Source: Candidatus Nitrospira nitrosa (GTDB lineage Bacteria; Nitrospirota; Nitrospiria; Nitrospirales; Nitrospiraceae). From it: DNA of 64,000 bases. The DNA lies in contig NZ_CZQA01000001.1 of the NCBI RefSeq assembly GCF_001458735.1, positions 1,488,001 to 1,552,000 on the forward strand, given 5' to 3'. A program made the position numbers and the translations under genes. Positions 43,779 to 53,525 of this stretch are shown here, piece by piece (the first letter of the stretch is position 1; each line of letters begins with the position of its first letter). The notes beneath the pieces were generated by a model. That model had not been told where the DNA came from, did not search any database, and was given only the letters and a program-made list of their open reading frames with translations.

Positions 43779-44108
43779 ATGCACACAATCCTCTTGCTGA
43801 TCGTCTCCAACATCTTCATGACGTTTGCCTGGTATGGGCATCTGAAATATAAGGATTCGCCCTTGTGGATGGCGATTGTGGTCAGTTGGGGCATTGCGTT
43901 TTTTGAGTACTGCCTGCAAGTGCCGGCCAATCGGATCGGCCACTATGAATTCACGGCGGCCCAACTGAAGACGATTCAGGAAGTCATCACGCTCGTCGTG
44001 TTTTGTGTGTTCTCCGTGCTCTATCTACGAGAACCGCTGAAGTGGAACTATCTGGTTGGCTTTGGCATGATGATTGGCGCGGTGTTTGTGATTTTCAAAG
44101 AATGGTGA
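43779..44108 (+). CDS. DUF486 (DMT-like) small membrane protein
   Basis: The protein has 109 residues with four hydrophobic helices and AAGGAGG before ATG 43779. The segment FFEYCLQVPANRIGHYEFTA is the signature of DUF486. The family belongs to the drug/metabolite transporter fold but no substrate is known. It is probably cotranscribed with the carrier-like gene. Confidence 0.88.
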   Translation: MHTILLLIVSNIFMTFAWYGHLKYKDSPLWMAIVVSWGIAFFEYCLQVPANRIGHYEFTAAQLKTIQEVITLVVFCVFSVLYLREPLKWNYLVGFGMMIGAVFVIFKEW

Positions 44109-44285
44109 TGGTGGGCTTATGCCACGATAGGTCTACGTAAGTTGCAGCCTCCCACAGCACCGTAAGGTCTGCGGTCACAATTCTGTTCTCTATCACACCC
44201 CTGTACTTCTGCTTGCAGCTCATCCGTGAGCCCACTAAAATACGGTCCTCGTTATCATGACAGTCGAGCGAAGGGGGAGAGCGGT

Positions 44286-46817
44286 ATGCCAAAAGCAAAG
44301 AAATCAGAGTCCGGCACAAAGGCTGAGAAGGGAACCACGAAGTCGGAGATGCCTGCAGCAACCACCGCCCAGACTTCCGAAGGCTTCGAAAAGCTCGGCG
44401 TTTTTTATCTCGGACGGCCCTATGAGCTCGCGACGAAACAGGCGAAGCCAGGGTGGCTCCTCTACGATTCAAAAGATCTCGTGACCCATGCGGTCTGTGT
44501 GGGGATGACCGGCAGCGGGAAGACCGGGTTGTGCTTAGCGCTCCTCGAAGAAGCGGCGATCGACAATATTCCAGCCATCATCATCGATCCGAAGGGTGAC
44601 CTGGGGAACTTGATGCTGACGTTCCCAAGTCTGAAGGGAGAAGACTTTCAACCATGGATTAACGAAGATGACGCACGCAAGAAAGGGTTGGCTCCTGCCG
44701 ACTATGCCCAGGCACAAGCGGAATTGTGGGCCAAAGGCCTCGCAGCTTGGCAACAGAACGGCGACAGGATTCAGCGGCTACGAGACGCAGCCGATGTGGT
44801 GATGTACACACCCGGCAGCAACGCCGGGTTGCCGGTGTCCATTCTGAAGTCGTTTTCGGCGCCAACTGCTGATGTGCTTGAGGACTCGGAGCTTTTGCGC
44901 GAGCGGATCAGCACCACCGTGACCAGTTTGCTCGGCTTGCTTGGTATTGAGGCGGATCCCATCCAGAGCCGTGAGCACATTCTCCTCTCCACGATTCTCG
45001 ACCAGACCTGGAGGAACGGACAAGATCTTGATCTGGCGACCCTGATCCAAGCGATTCAGTCGCCACCGGTGTCGAGGATCGGCGTGATGGATGTCGATTC
45101 GTTCTTCCCGTCTAAAGATCGCTTCGCTCTTGCCATGAAACTGAATAATCTGCTCGCCGCACCTGGCTTCCAGGCCTGGCTTGAGGGGGAAGCGCTCGAT
45201 ATGCAGTCGATCATGTATACCCCATCGGGCAAGCCACGGCTGGCGATTTTTTCCATTGCGCATTTGAACGATGCTGAACGCATGTTTTTTGTGACGCTCT
45301 TGCTCAGTCAGATGGTGGGGTGGATGCGCGCGCAGTCAGGCACGACCAGTTTGCGAGCGCTCCTCTATATGGACGAAATCTTCGGCTACTTTCCGCCGGT
45401 CTCGAATCCACCATCCAAACTCCCACTGATGACGTTGTTGAAGCAGGCACGTGCGTTTGGACTCGGAGTGGTGCTTGCCACGCAGAATCCCGTCGATCTC
45501 GACTACAAAGGGTTGGCCAACACCGGGACCTGGTTTATCGGACGATTGCAGACGGAGCGAGACAAGGCGAGAGTCCTTGAGGGATTGGAGGGCGCGTCGA
45601 GCAGTGCCGGAAAGAAGTTCGATCGTGGCCGTATGGAGCAAACGCTGGCCGGTCTCGGCAATAGGATTTTTCTGATGAATAACGTGCATGAGGACGAACC
45701 GGTCGTGTTTGAGACACGCTGGTGCCTGTCCTACCTTCGTGGCCCGCTCACGAGAACGCAGATCAAGCAGCTGATGGACCCTGTTAGACGTGAAACGGCA
45801 AACGTCAAACGTGAAACATCTGGGGCTCACTCCGTAGCCCTCAGCACACAGTCCTCAGCCGTGACAGCCCGTCCCATGCTGCCGCCGGAGGTCCCGCAGT
45901 ATTGTGTCCCGCTGCGCGGTTCGAAACCGGATGGGAGCGAATTGGTCTACGCGCCTATGTTGCTGGGAACGTCGCAAATCCGATTCTCCGATGCCAAGAG
46001 CGGAGTGGAGAGCGCCCAGGACCTGACGGTCCTGGCCCCCATCACGGACGGGCCTGTGGCGGTCGATTGGGATAAGGCCCTTGCAGCAGAGATAGCGGTG
46101 GCCGACCTTGAGCGCGAACCCTCGGCGAAGGCCCAATTCCTGGCCGTGCCGGCTAGTGCGGGCAAAGCCAGGAGTTATGCCGACTGGAACAAGGAGTTCA
46201 ACGGCTGGTTGTTTAGGACGCAGAAAATAGAGTTATTGCGGAGCCCCAGTACCAAGGATGTATCGAAACCGGGGGAGTCCGAACGGGATTTCCGCGTCCG
46301 GTTACAACAAACCGGCCGGGAACAACGGGACAAGGCGGCCGACGCGCTTCGGCAAAAATATGCGTCGAAGATCACCACACTCCAAGATCGCATCCGACGT
46401 GCGGAGTTGGCGAAAGAAAAGCAGCAGGCCGAGTCTCGCTCCAGCCAAATGCAGGCCGCTATTTCCGTCGGTGCCTCCATTCTTGGTGCGTTCATGGGGA
46501 GGAAGACGATCAGCGCTTCAAACATCGGTCGGGCCACGACGGCCATTCGCAGTGCCGGCCGGGTGATGAAAGAGTCAACAGATGTTGGAGCAGCCGAGGA
46601 AAATGTAGCGGCACTTCAGCAGCAACTCGTCGATCTTGAAGCGCAATTCAAATCCGAGAGCGATGCCTTGGTAGCGGCGACGGATCCGCTGAATGAAAAG
46701 CTTGAAACCATCTCCATCAAGCCTACTAAGGCCAACATTGCCGTCAAACTCGTGGCGCTTGCCTGGATGCCGCATTGGCGAGATGCAAACGGCAGCCTCG
46801 CTCCCGCTTGGACCTGA
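44286..46817 (+). CDS. HerA/VirB4-like P-loop ATPase (DUF87/helicase HerA family)
   Basis: The start ATG 44286 follows GGGGGAGA; an in-frame GTG at 44226 is less likely. The product is 843 residues. CVGMTGSGKTGLCLALLEEA is Walker A, IIDPKGDLGNLML follows as in HerA-type DNA translocases, Walker B is LLYMDEIFGYFPP, and LATQNPVDLDYKGLANTGTW is the sensor block. A Lys-rich N-terminus and a C-terminal coiled coil (about 680-740 and 775-830) flank the motor. There is no NurA nuclease partner beside it. Codons 520-542 contain a GTGAAACG/CAAACGTGAAAC-like low-complexity repeat. Confidence 0.85.
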   Translation: MPKAKKSESGTKAEKGTTKSEMPAATTAQTSEGFEKLGVFYLGRPYELATKQAKPGWLLYDSKDLVTHAVCVGMTGSGKTGLCLALLEEAAIDNIPAIIIDPKGDLGNLMLTFPSLKGEDFQPWINEDDARKKGLAPADYAQAQAELWAKGLAAWQQNGDRIQRLRDAADVVMYTPGSNAGLPVSILKSFSAPTADVLEDSELLRERISTTVTSLLGLLGIEADPIQSREHILLSTILDQTWRNGQDLDLATLIQAIQSPPVSRIGVMDVDSFFPSKDRFALAMKLNNLLAAPGFQAWLEGEALDMQSIMYTPSGKPRLAIFSIAHLNDAERMFFVTLLLSQMVGWMRAQSGTTSLRALLYMDEIFGYFPPVSNPPSKLPLMTLLKQARAFGLGVVLATQNPVDLDYKGLANTGTWFIGRLQTERDKARVLEGLEGASSSAGKKFDRGRMEQTLAGLGNRIFLMNNVHEDEPVVFETRWCLSYLRGPLTRTQIKQLMDPVRRETANVKRETSGAHSVALSTQSSAVTARPMLPPEVPQYCVPLRGSKPDGSELVYAPMLLGTSQIRFSDAKSGVESAQDLTVLAPITDGPVAVDWDKALAAEIAVADLEREPSAKAQFLAVPASAGKARSYADWNKEFNGWLFRTQKIELLRSPSTKDVSKPGESERDFRVRLQQTGREQRDKAADALRQKYASKITTLQDRIRRAELAKEKQQAESRSSQMQAAISVGASILGAFMGRKTISASNIGRATTAIRSAGRVMKESTDVGAAEENVAALQQQLVDLEAQFKSESDALVAATDPLNEKLETISIKPTKANIAVKLVALAWMPHWRDANGSLAPAWT

Positions 46818-47605
46818 GTCACCAGACTCCCCAGGTGTCCCGCTGATGTCGCGACCCATTAGCAGGCTGCTGACAAAGTCCACCAGCGGCGTTCTCGCCT
46901 CGCTCAGGGGTTCAACGTACGGCAGAGAGTACGATTCGCCTCGTTGAGAAACTGCTCGCGGCGAGTGAGCTTGCGAGACTATTCGAATAAGACTTCTGCA
47001 CAGGTTTGTTGGTGCAGGCGCGTGTCTCCCGTTCAGTGCCGCATTCCTCATCGCGTATCACCTACGGGGAATAAATCAGACCTTCCCTAGCAGCGTCCGT
47101 TCGGTCTTCCCATCCAAGATAGCGCCTTGACGTCGTTGAGGACTAAACGCGTTAGCCGTAGGGGCATGGGCAACTCCGATGGTATACCGAACTGCCTTCC
47201 GAGCCCGGACTGTATCCACTAAGATTCAGTATCCAATTAGATTCACGAAGTCGAAACAATCCACCTAGTCTATTCATGTAGGCACAGGAAGAGAGCCGCT
47301 GCATTTTACCTGAACCCCGCATTCACGTGAAAAGACACTGAGCTCTTGCCAATCCATGAGAGACGTATTGTGGGGTTCCTCGCTGAGCGGTAACCACGTA
47401 ATTCTTGGAAGCTCATGCATCTCTCAGGGATGCTTCCCGGTATGATAATTGCGGGCATAGCACGAGCATACAGAGCTGGACGGCAACAATCCGGACGAAC
47501 GCCCTCGGCACAGAAAACTGATCTTCTTCGGGGTATGAAGGAAGGCAGCATTGGAGGTTCGACTGGCTTCTGCTGAAAACCCTGAATAAGTCAGGCCTTC
47601 CCTAG
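46818..47605. other. Intergenic region with two copies of a 22-bp repeat
   Basis: No gene is convincing in these 790 bases. Near-identical stretches GAATAAATCAGACCTTCCC (about 47072) and GAATAAGTCAGGCCTTCCC (about 47584), each followed by TAG, are about 510 bases apart in direct orientation. They may be copies of a dispersed repeat. No transposase remnant was recognised. Confidence 0.45.
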
Positions 47606-47668
47606 GCATAATTATTCTGCTATTAGGTATATTTAGTTCGGTATTAAGCATAATTATTCCGCTATAGT
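47606..47668 (+). repeat. Three-copy 21-bp tandem repeat upstream of the kinase cluster
   Basis: GCATAATTATTCTGCTAT (47606), GTATATTTAGTTCGGTAT (47627) and GCATAATTATTCCGCTAT (47648) start exactly 21 bases apart. First and third differ at one of 18 positions; the middle copy matches at about 12. The 21-bp period equals two helical turns, so bound proteins would align on one face. The run is AT-rich against its surroundings and lies just before the kinase gene, so it may be an operator array. Confidence 0.6.
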
Positions 47669-47713
47669 GTGAGAATCGCTCGGTTGGCTGTGGGCGGAGA
47701 ACTGAAATTCGCG

Positions 47714-50700
47714 ATGATTTCTCCTCAAGAAGCCGAAAGGCTTGTCGAACTCTATCGGTATGAGATGCTTGATACGGTGCCGGACAAGGCACTCGATGAC
47801 CTCGTCCAGCTCGCCGCCTACATCTGTCATGCCCCCTTCGCAGTCATCAGTCTCGTCGACGCCGACCGGCACTGGTTCAAGTCCAAGATCGGGCTCAGCG
47901 AGCCACAGACCTCACGCATCATCACCTTTTGCGCACATACAATCCTAAGCGATGCGTTGTTCGTCGTTCCGGATGCGTCGGTTGACGACCGGTTCACCGA
48001 TAATCCACTGGTCACCGGAGACCCGCATATCCGATTCTACTGCGGCGCCCCACTTACGACGCCGGAGGGACGTCACATCGGTACCTTGGGGGTCATCGAT
48101 CGTGAGCCGCGGAATCTTTCGCCAGAGCAACTCGATGCCCTACGTGTGCTGAGTCGTCAGGTGGTGAGCCATCTCAACTTAAACGGTCGTTACAAGGAGC
48201 TGCTGACGGCGGTCGGAGCACGGCTCAGGGCGGAACCGGCGTTACGTGCCAGTCAGGCAAAGTTTGAGCGGTTGAGCGACTGCACAAGCGCGGGGCTGTA
48301 TATCTACAGCGGCGAGCGTTTTCGCTATGCCAATCCAGCCGCCGTTGCCATCACCGGCTACTCGTTGGAGGAATTACAGTCTCTGACTCTATGGGATCTC
48401 GTGCATCCCGATTTCCACGAGTCTCTAAAGACCGGGCTGAAAGCTCTGGAGGCGGGTGACGGCACGAATAGCCATCTGGAATTTCCCATCATCCGCAAGG
48501 ACAAGGCGATTCGATGGTTGGATTTCACCGCCGCGTCCATCGAGTTCGATGGCCAATCGGCCTGGATCGGCACGGCCATCGACGTTACGGAACGGAAACA
48601 GGCCGATGCGCTCAATATGGCGCAGCGGCAGGTCCTCGAGATGATCTCGAAGAACGATCCCCTGCGCGAAATCATGAATACGCTTATCCGATCGATTGAG
48701 GCGTTGTCCAATGGGGGCGTTTGTACCGTCCTTCTTGTCGATCGTGCCACACAGACCTTGAGGCACGGTGCCGCGTCTACAATGCCGGAAGCTATTTGCC
48801 GCGCCGTGGAAGGTGTGCCCATTGGCCCGACGGTCGGATCCTGCGGCACCGCCGCCTACCGGAAGGAGCCCGTGATCGTGACTGACATAGCGAATGATCC
48901 ACTGTGGGCGCCATGGACGGAAGCGCGGGAGCTTGTCCTTTCCCATGGATTCAAGGCCTGTACCTCAGTGCCGATTCGCGACTCGCACGACGACGTGCTC
49001 GGCACCTATGCCATGTACTATGCCGAAAGCCGAGGGCCGACGGCCTTCGAACTCGATTTACTGAAGACGTCGAGCCACCTGCTCGGGATCGCCCTCGAGA
49101 GTACGAGAAGGGACGATGCGCTGCGCGCAACCGAGACCAGTCTTCAGCGTACGTTGACGGCGACGAAATCCGGCACCTGGAATTGGAATATTGTGACCGG
49201 GGAAATCTGGTTCGATGACGCGTGGCTTGCGGGTCTCGGATATAGCCGAGAGGATGTTCCTCCGCATATTTCCTCGTGGGAGCGACTTGTTCACTCAGAA
49301 GACCTTCCCCGCATGAAGAAGTTGATTCAGACCCATTTCACGGGAACGCGTCCGATATACGAATGTGTCAATCGCCTTCGGAAAAAGGACGGGACCTATC
49401 GATGGAACCGTGGTCGAAGCCAGGTCGTTGAGAGGGATGCCGAGGGGAACCCTCTCCGAATGACCGGGGTGGATACGGATATCGACGAGCAAATCGAGGA
49501 ACAGGAATCGGCGCTCCGTTGGGATCAGGTCTTCCGGCATGCGCAATTCGGTTTGGCGTACGGCCGCGTTGCGGACAATGTCTTGATGGCCGTGAATGAA
49601 GCCTTCGCCGGACAGCGCGGCTATCGCGTCGACGAACTGGTCGGCAAGCCGATCCTTCCCATATACGCGCCAGAGGTACGAGAGGAGATGATGCGGCGGA
49701 TCTCCGAGATCGACCAATCCGGTCACCAGGTCTACGAGTCGGTGCATCAGCGCAAGGACGGCACGACCTTCCCGGTGCTCATGGAAGTTACCGTGATCAA
49801 GAATGCCGCAGGAGATCCCGTCTCGCGTGTCGCCTATGCGTTGGATATCACCGACCGCAAGCGCAACGAGGAAAAGTTGAGGCTGAGTGAAGAGCGATTT
49901 CGACTCGTGGCGGATGTGACGAACGACGTCTTGTGGGATTGGGATTTGATCACCGATGCTCACTGGTGGTCGCCTAATGCTCGGGAGAAATTCGGCCACA
50001 ATCCGGCCAAGGAACCGAGCATTGAGGCGTGGAGCTCCCGTTTGCATCCCGGAGACCGCCGTCGAGTGCTGCATCATGTGGACGAGTGTTTGAGATCCGG
50101 AGAAAAAGCCTTCTTCGACGAATACCGGTTTCTCTTAGCCGACGGTTCCTATGGCATCTTTTTAGATAAGGGGCAAGTCGTCCGTGACACGCAAGGCAAG
50201 CCGGTACGGATGATCGGGGCGATGATCGATGTCACGACGGCGAAGAAGGCCTACGCGACTTTGGAACGAGCGTATGCCAGGTTGCAGAGGTTGGGGCGGG
50301 AGCTTCAGAGGGCGGAAGAGAACGAGCGCCGTCGTTTGTCGCGTGAGCTGCACGATGAATTCGGCCAACTCCTGAGTGCGCTCCGGCTTAGTCTGGCTCG
50401 TGTAGGGGGGGAACTTAAGAAACACTCAGGATCCAAGGGGTCGGTGTTGAAACGGAATCTGACGGTTGCGACGACGGCGGTTGAGCGGCTGTTTCTGGCT
50501 CTCCGTGAGTTGGTTCGCGGTCTACGGCCTGCCGTATTAGACGAGCTCGGACTGGCGGCCGCTCTCGAATCGATGGCCGAGGACACGCGGGAAGTCTCCG
50601 GGCTCGATTGTCGAGTGTCGGTTGAGCCCGACCACGTCGCCGTCAGAATCGGGCGCGAGCTGGAGGGGACGCTCTTTCGGATCGCGCAGGAATTGATTAC

Positions 50701-51016
50701 GAACATCGTACGCCACGCAGAGGCGACGAGCGCAACCATCGTCCTGCGTTACGCCGATGGAGACCTGACGTTGACGGTTCAGGATAACGGAAAGGGCGCG
50801 AAACTCTCCGCCTTCAAAGGGGGTTATGGGCTACGTGGTATCAGTGAACGAGCTGAACTACTTGGAGGCCGAGTCGAGCTGCGGTCAGTTCGCGGGAAGG
50901 GAACCACCGTGGCCGTCACCATTCCCGTGGAGTCTCGGTCGAAGCCTCCGGTTCGATCCGATCTTCTGACCACGGGGACAAAGTCGAGAAAGGGCCGACA
51001 TGGGAAGACCGCGTAA
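47714..51016 (+). CDS. GAF/PAS multi-sensor histidine kinase (NarX-like output), module copy 1
   Basis: The protein has about 1100 residues. ATG 47714 is preferred because the GAF homology begins just after it; an in-frame GTG at 47669 is possible. Order: GAF (10-160), PAS (175-300), GAF (315-460), then three PAS domains to about 870. The HisKA_3 dimerisation helix has RRRLSRELHDEFGQLLSAL with the phospho-His near residue 879, and the ATPase ends in VQDNGKGAK and GYGLRGISERAELLGG. No membrane helix is present, so it is cytoplasmic. It overlaps the LuxR-type regulator by 17 bases. The kinase at 53.5-55.9 kb is a broken paralogue. Confidence 0.9.
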   Translation: MISPQEAERLVELYRYEMLDTVPDKALDDLVQLAAYICHAPFAVISLVDADRHWFKSKIGLSEPQTSRIITFCAHTILSDALFVVPDASVDDRFTDNPLVTGDPHIRFYCGAPLTTPEGRHIGTLGVIDREPRNLSPEQLDALRVLSRQVVSHLNLNGRYKELLTAVGARLRAEPALRASQAKFERLSDCTSAGLYIYSGERFRYANPAAVAITGYSLEELQSLTLWDLVHPDFHESLKTGLKALEAGDGTNSHLEFPIIRKDKAIRWLDFTAASIEFDGQSAWIGTAIDVTERKQADALNMAQRQVLEMISKNDPLREIMNTLIRSIEALSNGGVCTVLLVDRATQTLRHGAASTMPEAICRAVEGVPIGPTVGSCGTAAYRKEPVIVTDIANDPLWAPWTEARELVLSHGFKACTSVPIRDSHDDVLGTYAMYYAESRGPTAFELDLLKTSSHLLGIALESTRRDDALRATETSLQRTLTATKSGTWNWNIVTGEIWFDDAWLAGLGYSREDVPPHISSWERLVHSEDLPRMKKLIQTHFTGTRPIYECVNRLRKKDGTYRWNRGRSQVVERDAEGNPLRMTGVDTDIDEQIEEQESALRWDQVFRHAQFGLAYGRVADNVLMAVNEAFAGQRGYRVDELVGKPILPIYAPEVREEMMRRISEIDQSGHQVYESVHQRKDGTTFPVLMEVTVIKNAAGDPVSRVAYALDITDRKRNEEKLRLSEERFRLVADVTNDVLWDWDLITDAHWWSPNAREKFGHNPAKEPSIEAWSSRLHPGDRRRVLHHVDECLRSGEKAFFDEYRFLLADGSYGIFLDKGQVVRDTQGKPVRMIGAMIDVTTAKKAYATLERAYARLQRLGRELQRAEENERRRLSRELHDEFGQLLSALRLSLARVGGELKKHSGSKGSVLKRNLTVATTAVERLFLALRELVRGLRPAVLDELGLAAALESMAEDTREVSGLDCRVSVEPDHVAVRIGRELEGTLFRIAQELITNIVRHAEATSATIVLRYADGDLTLTVQDNGKGAKLSAFKGGYGLRGISERAELLGGRVELRSVRGKGTTVAVTIPVESRSKPPVRSDLLTTGTKSRKGRHGKTA

Positions 51017-51641
51017 ATGTTTGGTCGTCGACGACCATCCGCTCATCCGCAAGGGAATTAAGGATTTGCTGGTCGAAGAAGGACTCTGCCAGGCTGTTGT
51101 CGAATCGGCCTCTGCCGAAGCCGCTCTGGAGGCTGTTCGACGAGAACCGTGGGACTTGATTGTGCTCGATATGGCGCTTCCGGACAAGCATGGGCTGGCA
51201 GTATTGAAAGAGATCAAACTGCTTCGTCCGACAGTCCCTGTCCTCATGTTGAGTCTCTATCCTGAACGCGAATTCGCCCTGCGGGCTATCAAGGCCGGCG
51301 CATCGGGTTATCTGACGAAAGACCGTGCGCCATCCGATCTCCTCACGGCTGTAAAAGCCGTTCTGGAAGGTCAGCGATATGTCACGGCCTCTTTGGCGAA
51401 CCAATTAGCGGACCATCTTGAAACGGGGCAACCCATCTCTCAGCACGCACGGTTGTCCGACCGGGAGATGGAAGTGCTGCGGTTGCTCGGCCAGGGTAAG
51501 ACCGTCTCGGCGATTGCCAACGACATGGCCCTGAGCGTCAAAACTGTCAGTACCTATCGAGGTCGGTTGCTGGAAAAGCTGTACTTACGCACGACCGCAG
51601 ACCTCGTCCGCTATGCGATCGAACACCACTTAACCACCTAA
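51000..51641 (+). CDS. NarL/FixJ-family response regulator, module copy 1
   Basis: The protein has 213 residues. The receiver is complete: CLVVDDHPLIRKG, LIVLDMALPDKHG with the phospho-Asp, MLSLYP, and GYLTKDRAPSDLL with the Lys. The LuxR-type HTH follows (LSDREMEVLRLLGQGKTVSA, then LSVKTVSTYRGRLLEKL). It overlaps the upstream kinase gene and is almost surely its partner. Its paralogue at 55.9-56.5 kb is broken. Confidence 0.93.
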   Translation: MGRPRKCLVVDDHPLIRKGIKDLLVEEGLCQAVVESASAEAALEAVRREPWDLIVLDMALPDKHGLAVLKEIKLLRPTVPVLMLSLYPEREFALRAIKAGASGYLTKDRAPSDLLTAVKAVLEGQRYVTASLANQLADHLETGQPISQHARLSDREMEVLRLLGQGKTVSAIANDMALSVKTVSTYRGRLLEKLYLRTTADLVRYAIEHHLTT

Positions 51642-51725
51642 CCCTCAACCCCTCCTTCCTGGATCGTGTTCGGACGGCTTCCAACACTTACCACGGACAT
51701 CGATCTGTAGCCGGCGAACAGGGCG

Positions 51726-52193
51726 GTGATCGTCGCCGACCGTCCTCTGCTTCGCGAGGCCATCAAGCCTGTCATAGAAAGCCACCTCCCTTCTCCGGTG
51801 GTGCGGGAAGCCGCTGCCGAGGAGGAGGCGATCCGGATCGTGCCGGCAAAGTCCGTGGAGATGGCGATCCTGGATATCGGGCTTCCGGATTCCAGCGGCG
51901 TGACGATGTTGAAACGCATCAAACGACTGTGTCCCTCCCGTAAGTGTCTGGTGTTGACCAGGCATGACAATGCTCAATACACGCGACTCGCGAGGGGCCA
52001 TGGGGGTTCCGATTATCTCACCAAAGGAGCGACTTCCTGGCAACTGTCCGACGCCATACGGACCATTCTGTTCGACCGTCGGGTGATGATGGACCCGTTC
52101 CATGCCGCAGGCACTTCTCAAATCATGTGTAGGAGCAATACTTATATCACAATGGAGGTCCTTCCGATGCCTAAGTTAGGTAAGTTCTGCTAG
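51726..52193 (+). pseudogene. Response regulator that has lost its HTH domain, module copy 1
   Basis: The frame from GTG 51726 (155 codons) encodes a receiver similar to that of the intact regulator at 56698: MIVADRPLLREAIKPVIE, EMAILDIGLPDSSGVTMLKR with the Asp, and YLTKGATSW with the Lys. The second acidic residue of the usual DDH is Arg here (ADRP). After the receiver it diverges into unrelated sequence and stops, so no LuxR HTH remains. It may still be translated as a lone receiver. Confidence 0.7.
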
Positions 52194-52249
52194 CATCAAG
52201 ACAGGAATTGAATTGATACGGTGGTTCGTTACTCAGGGAGGTTATTTAG

Positions 52250-52984
52250 ATGGCACGGAAGACCCAACATAGACGAGGGCAACTGAACGAAGAGGGGTGT
52301 GGTCAGGATCCCTTGAGGATTACCGGACATTCCCCCCATCCGATCCGTATTATTATTGCGGATGGTCACCAAGTTGTCAGAGCCGGCATCCGTGCTCTGC
52401 TCGAGAGTGAGCGAGACCTGACAGTCGTGGGTGAAACCGACAATGTGGACGATCTGTTCACCGAGTCCAGGCGAACGAAGCCGGACATCACGCTGCTGAC
52501 ATATGGGCTCCCCGGCTGTAAGGATGTTGAAGCGTATAAGCAACTATTCCGCTCCCTTCCTGATGTACGAGTCATCGTCTTGGTCAAGGACAATGACGCC
52601 GCTCTCTTTCGCCATGCCGTCGAAGCGGGAGCACAGGGAATCATACTGGGGAATATCGGTCGTGAAGAACTGATCAAATCGGTTCGTGCCGTTGCGCGAG
52701 GGGACTCCTATCTCGATCCGGAGGCGGTTGAGAAGACGTTTGGGTTGCTCAGGCAACGGCAGGAGGACGTATTCCTCCCGAAGGAGCTTCATAGCTTGTC
52801 GCCGCAGGAACGACGCATCATCCCGCTCATCGCCGAAGGGTATACCAACAAAGAAATTGCGGTGAAGCTGGCGCTCTCGGACAAGACAGTCAAGAATTAT
52901 GTGGCCAATATGTTCGCCAAGCTGGCGATCGAGCGCCGGACCCAAGCCGTGGCGCTCTACTATAAGAGCCCGGCAACGGTATAA
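52250..52984 (+). CDS. LuxR-type regulator with a pseudo-receiver, module copy 1
   Basis: The protein has 244 residues with GGGAGG before ATG 52250. The receiver fold is kept (IRIIIADGHQVVRAGIRALL; GAQGIILGNIGREELIKSV) but the phospho-acceptor Asp is Thr (ITLLTYGLPG) and the conserved Lys is Gly. The HTH is intact: LSPQERRIIPLIAEGYTNKE, then LALSDKTVKNYVANMFAKL. It therefore should act independently of phosphorylation. The paralogue at 57489 has also lost the Asp. Confidence 0.88.
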   Translation: MARKTQHRRGQLNEEGCGQDPLRITGHSPHPIRIIIADGHQVVRAGIRALLESERDLTVVGETDNVDDLFTESRRTKPDITLLTYGLPGCKDVEAYKQLFRSLPDVRVIVLVKDNDAALFRHAVEAGAQGIILGNIGREELIKSVRAVARGDSYLDPEAVEKTFGLLRQRQEDVFLPKELHSLSPQERRIIPLIAEGYTNKEIAVKLALSDKTVKNYVANMFAKLAIERRTQAVALYYKSPATV

Positions 52985-53027
52985 GCTCGATGGCGAGCAG
53001 GATTCCTGCGTAAGAGGGGAGTGTACT

Positions 53028-53396
53028 ATGCCGACGATTCTAGTCGTGGATGACGACCTGCAAGTTCGGCTGTGGTTGCGACAGCTCCTTGAGGCCAAGG
53101 GCCACAAGATCGAAGAAGCCGGTGATGGGTACGCGGCACTGACCTACTTGGAGCATGCCGAGCCCGCGCTCGTTGTGCTGGACCTCTTCATGCCCAACGT
53201 GGAAGGTCTGGAAATCATCTTGCACCTGCGGACAAGTGCGAGACCTCTTAAGGTTCTGGCGATTTCTGGAAATCCGCTTCCAGCGTTCGATGCTTGTGTG
53301 GTAGCAAAAGTATTCGGTGCTTGTGATGCCTTGGCCAAACCCTTCGATGCAACGACGTTTCTGAATCATGTCGATACACTCCTTGCCCATTCATGA
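53028..53396 (+). CDS. Stand-alone receiver protein, module copy 1
   Basis: The protein has 122 residues from ATG 53028, preceded by AGGGGAG at seven bases. It is a complete receiver: ILVVDDDLQVRLWLRQLLEA, LVVLDLFMPNVEG with the Asp, VLAISGN and LAKPFD with the Lys. There is no output domain. The equivalent gene in module copy 2 (58.3-58.6 kb) is frameshifted. Confidence 0.9.
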   Translation: MPTILVVDDDLQVRLWLRQLLEAKGHKIEEAGDGYAALTYLEHAEPALVVLDLFMPNVEGLEIILHLRTSARPLKVLAISGNPLPAFDACVVAKVFGACDALAKPFDATTFLNHVDTLLAHS

Positions 53397-53409
53397 CCAC
53401 CTATCGCTG

Positions 53410-53515
53410 TCCCTGAGCGGAGCCCCTGTATTGGGAATGCCGCTGTTGGGCTGCGCCCTTCTTGCGTTGAAGCCGTCCCTGAGTGCGCGGGTCCGAGCCG
53501 CCTATGTGACGGTCT
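53410..53515 (+). pseudogene. Fragment of the membrane sensor kinase found intact at 58737
   Basis: The stretch encodes GMPLLGCALLALKPSLSARV then RAAYVT, matching [20 protein letters not shown] and FRAALAT in the membrane domain of the kinase at 58737. It follows the lone receiver gene, exactly as the intact kinase follows the broken receiver in copy 2, and then joins directly to the decayed PAS kinase. Confidence 0.65.
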
Positions 53516-53525
53516 GGCAGACATC

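Noticed and set aside
46850-47060. Region after the HerA gene considered as an insertion-sequence remnant
   Set aside because: No transposase motif in any frame and no terminal repeats recognised.
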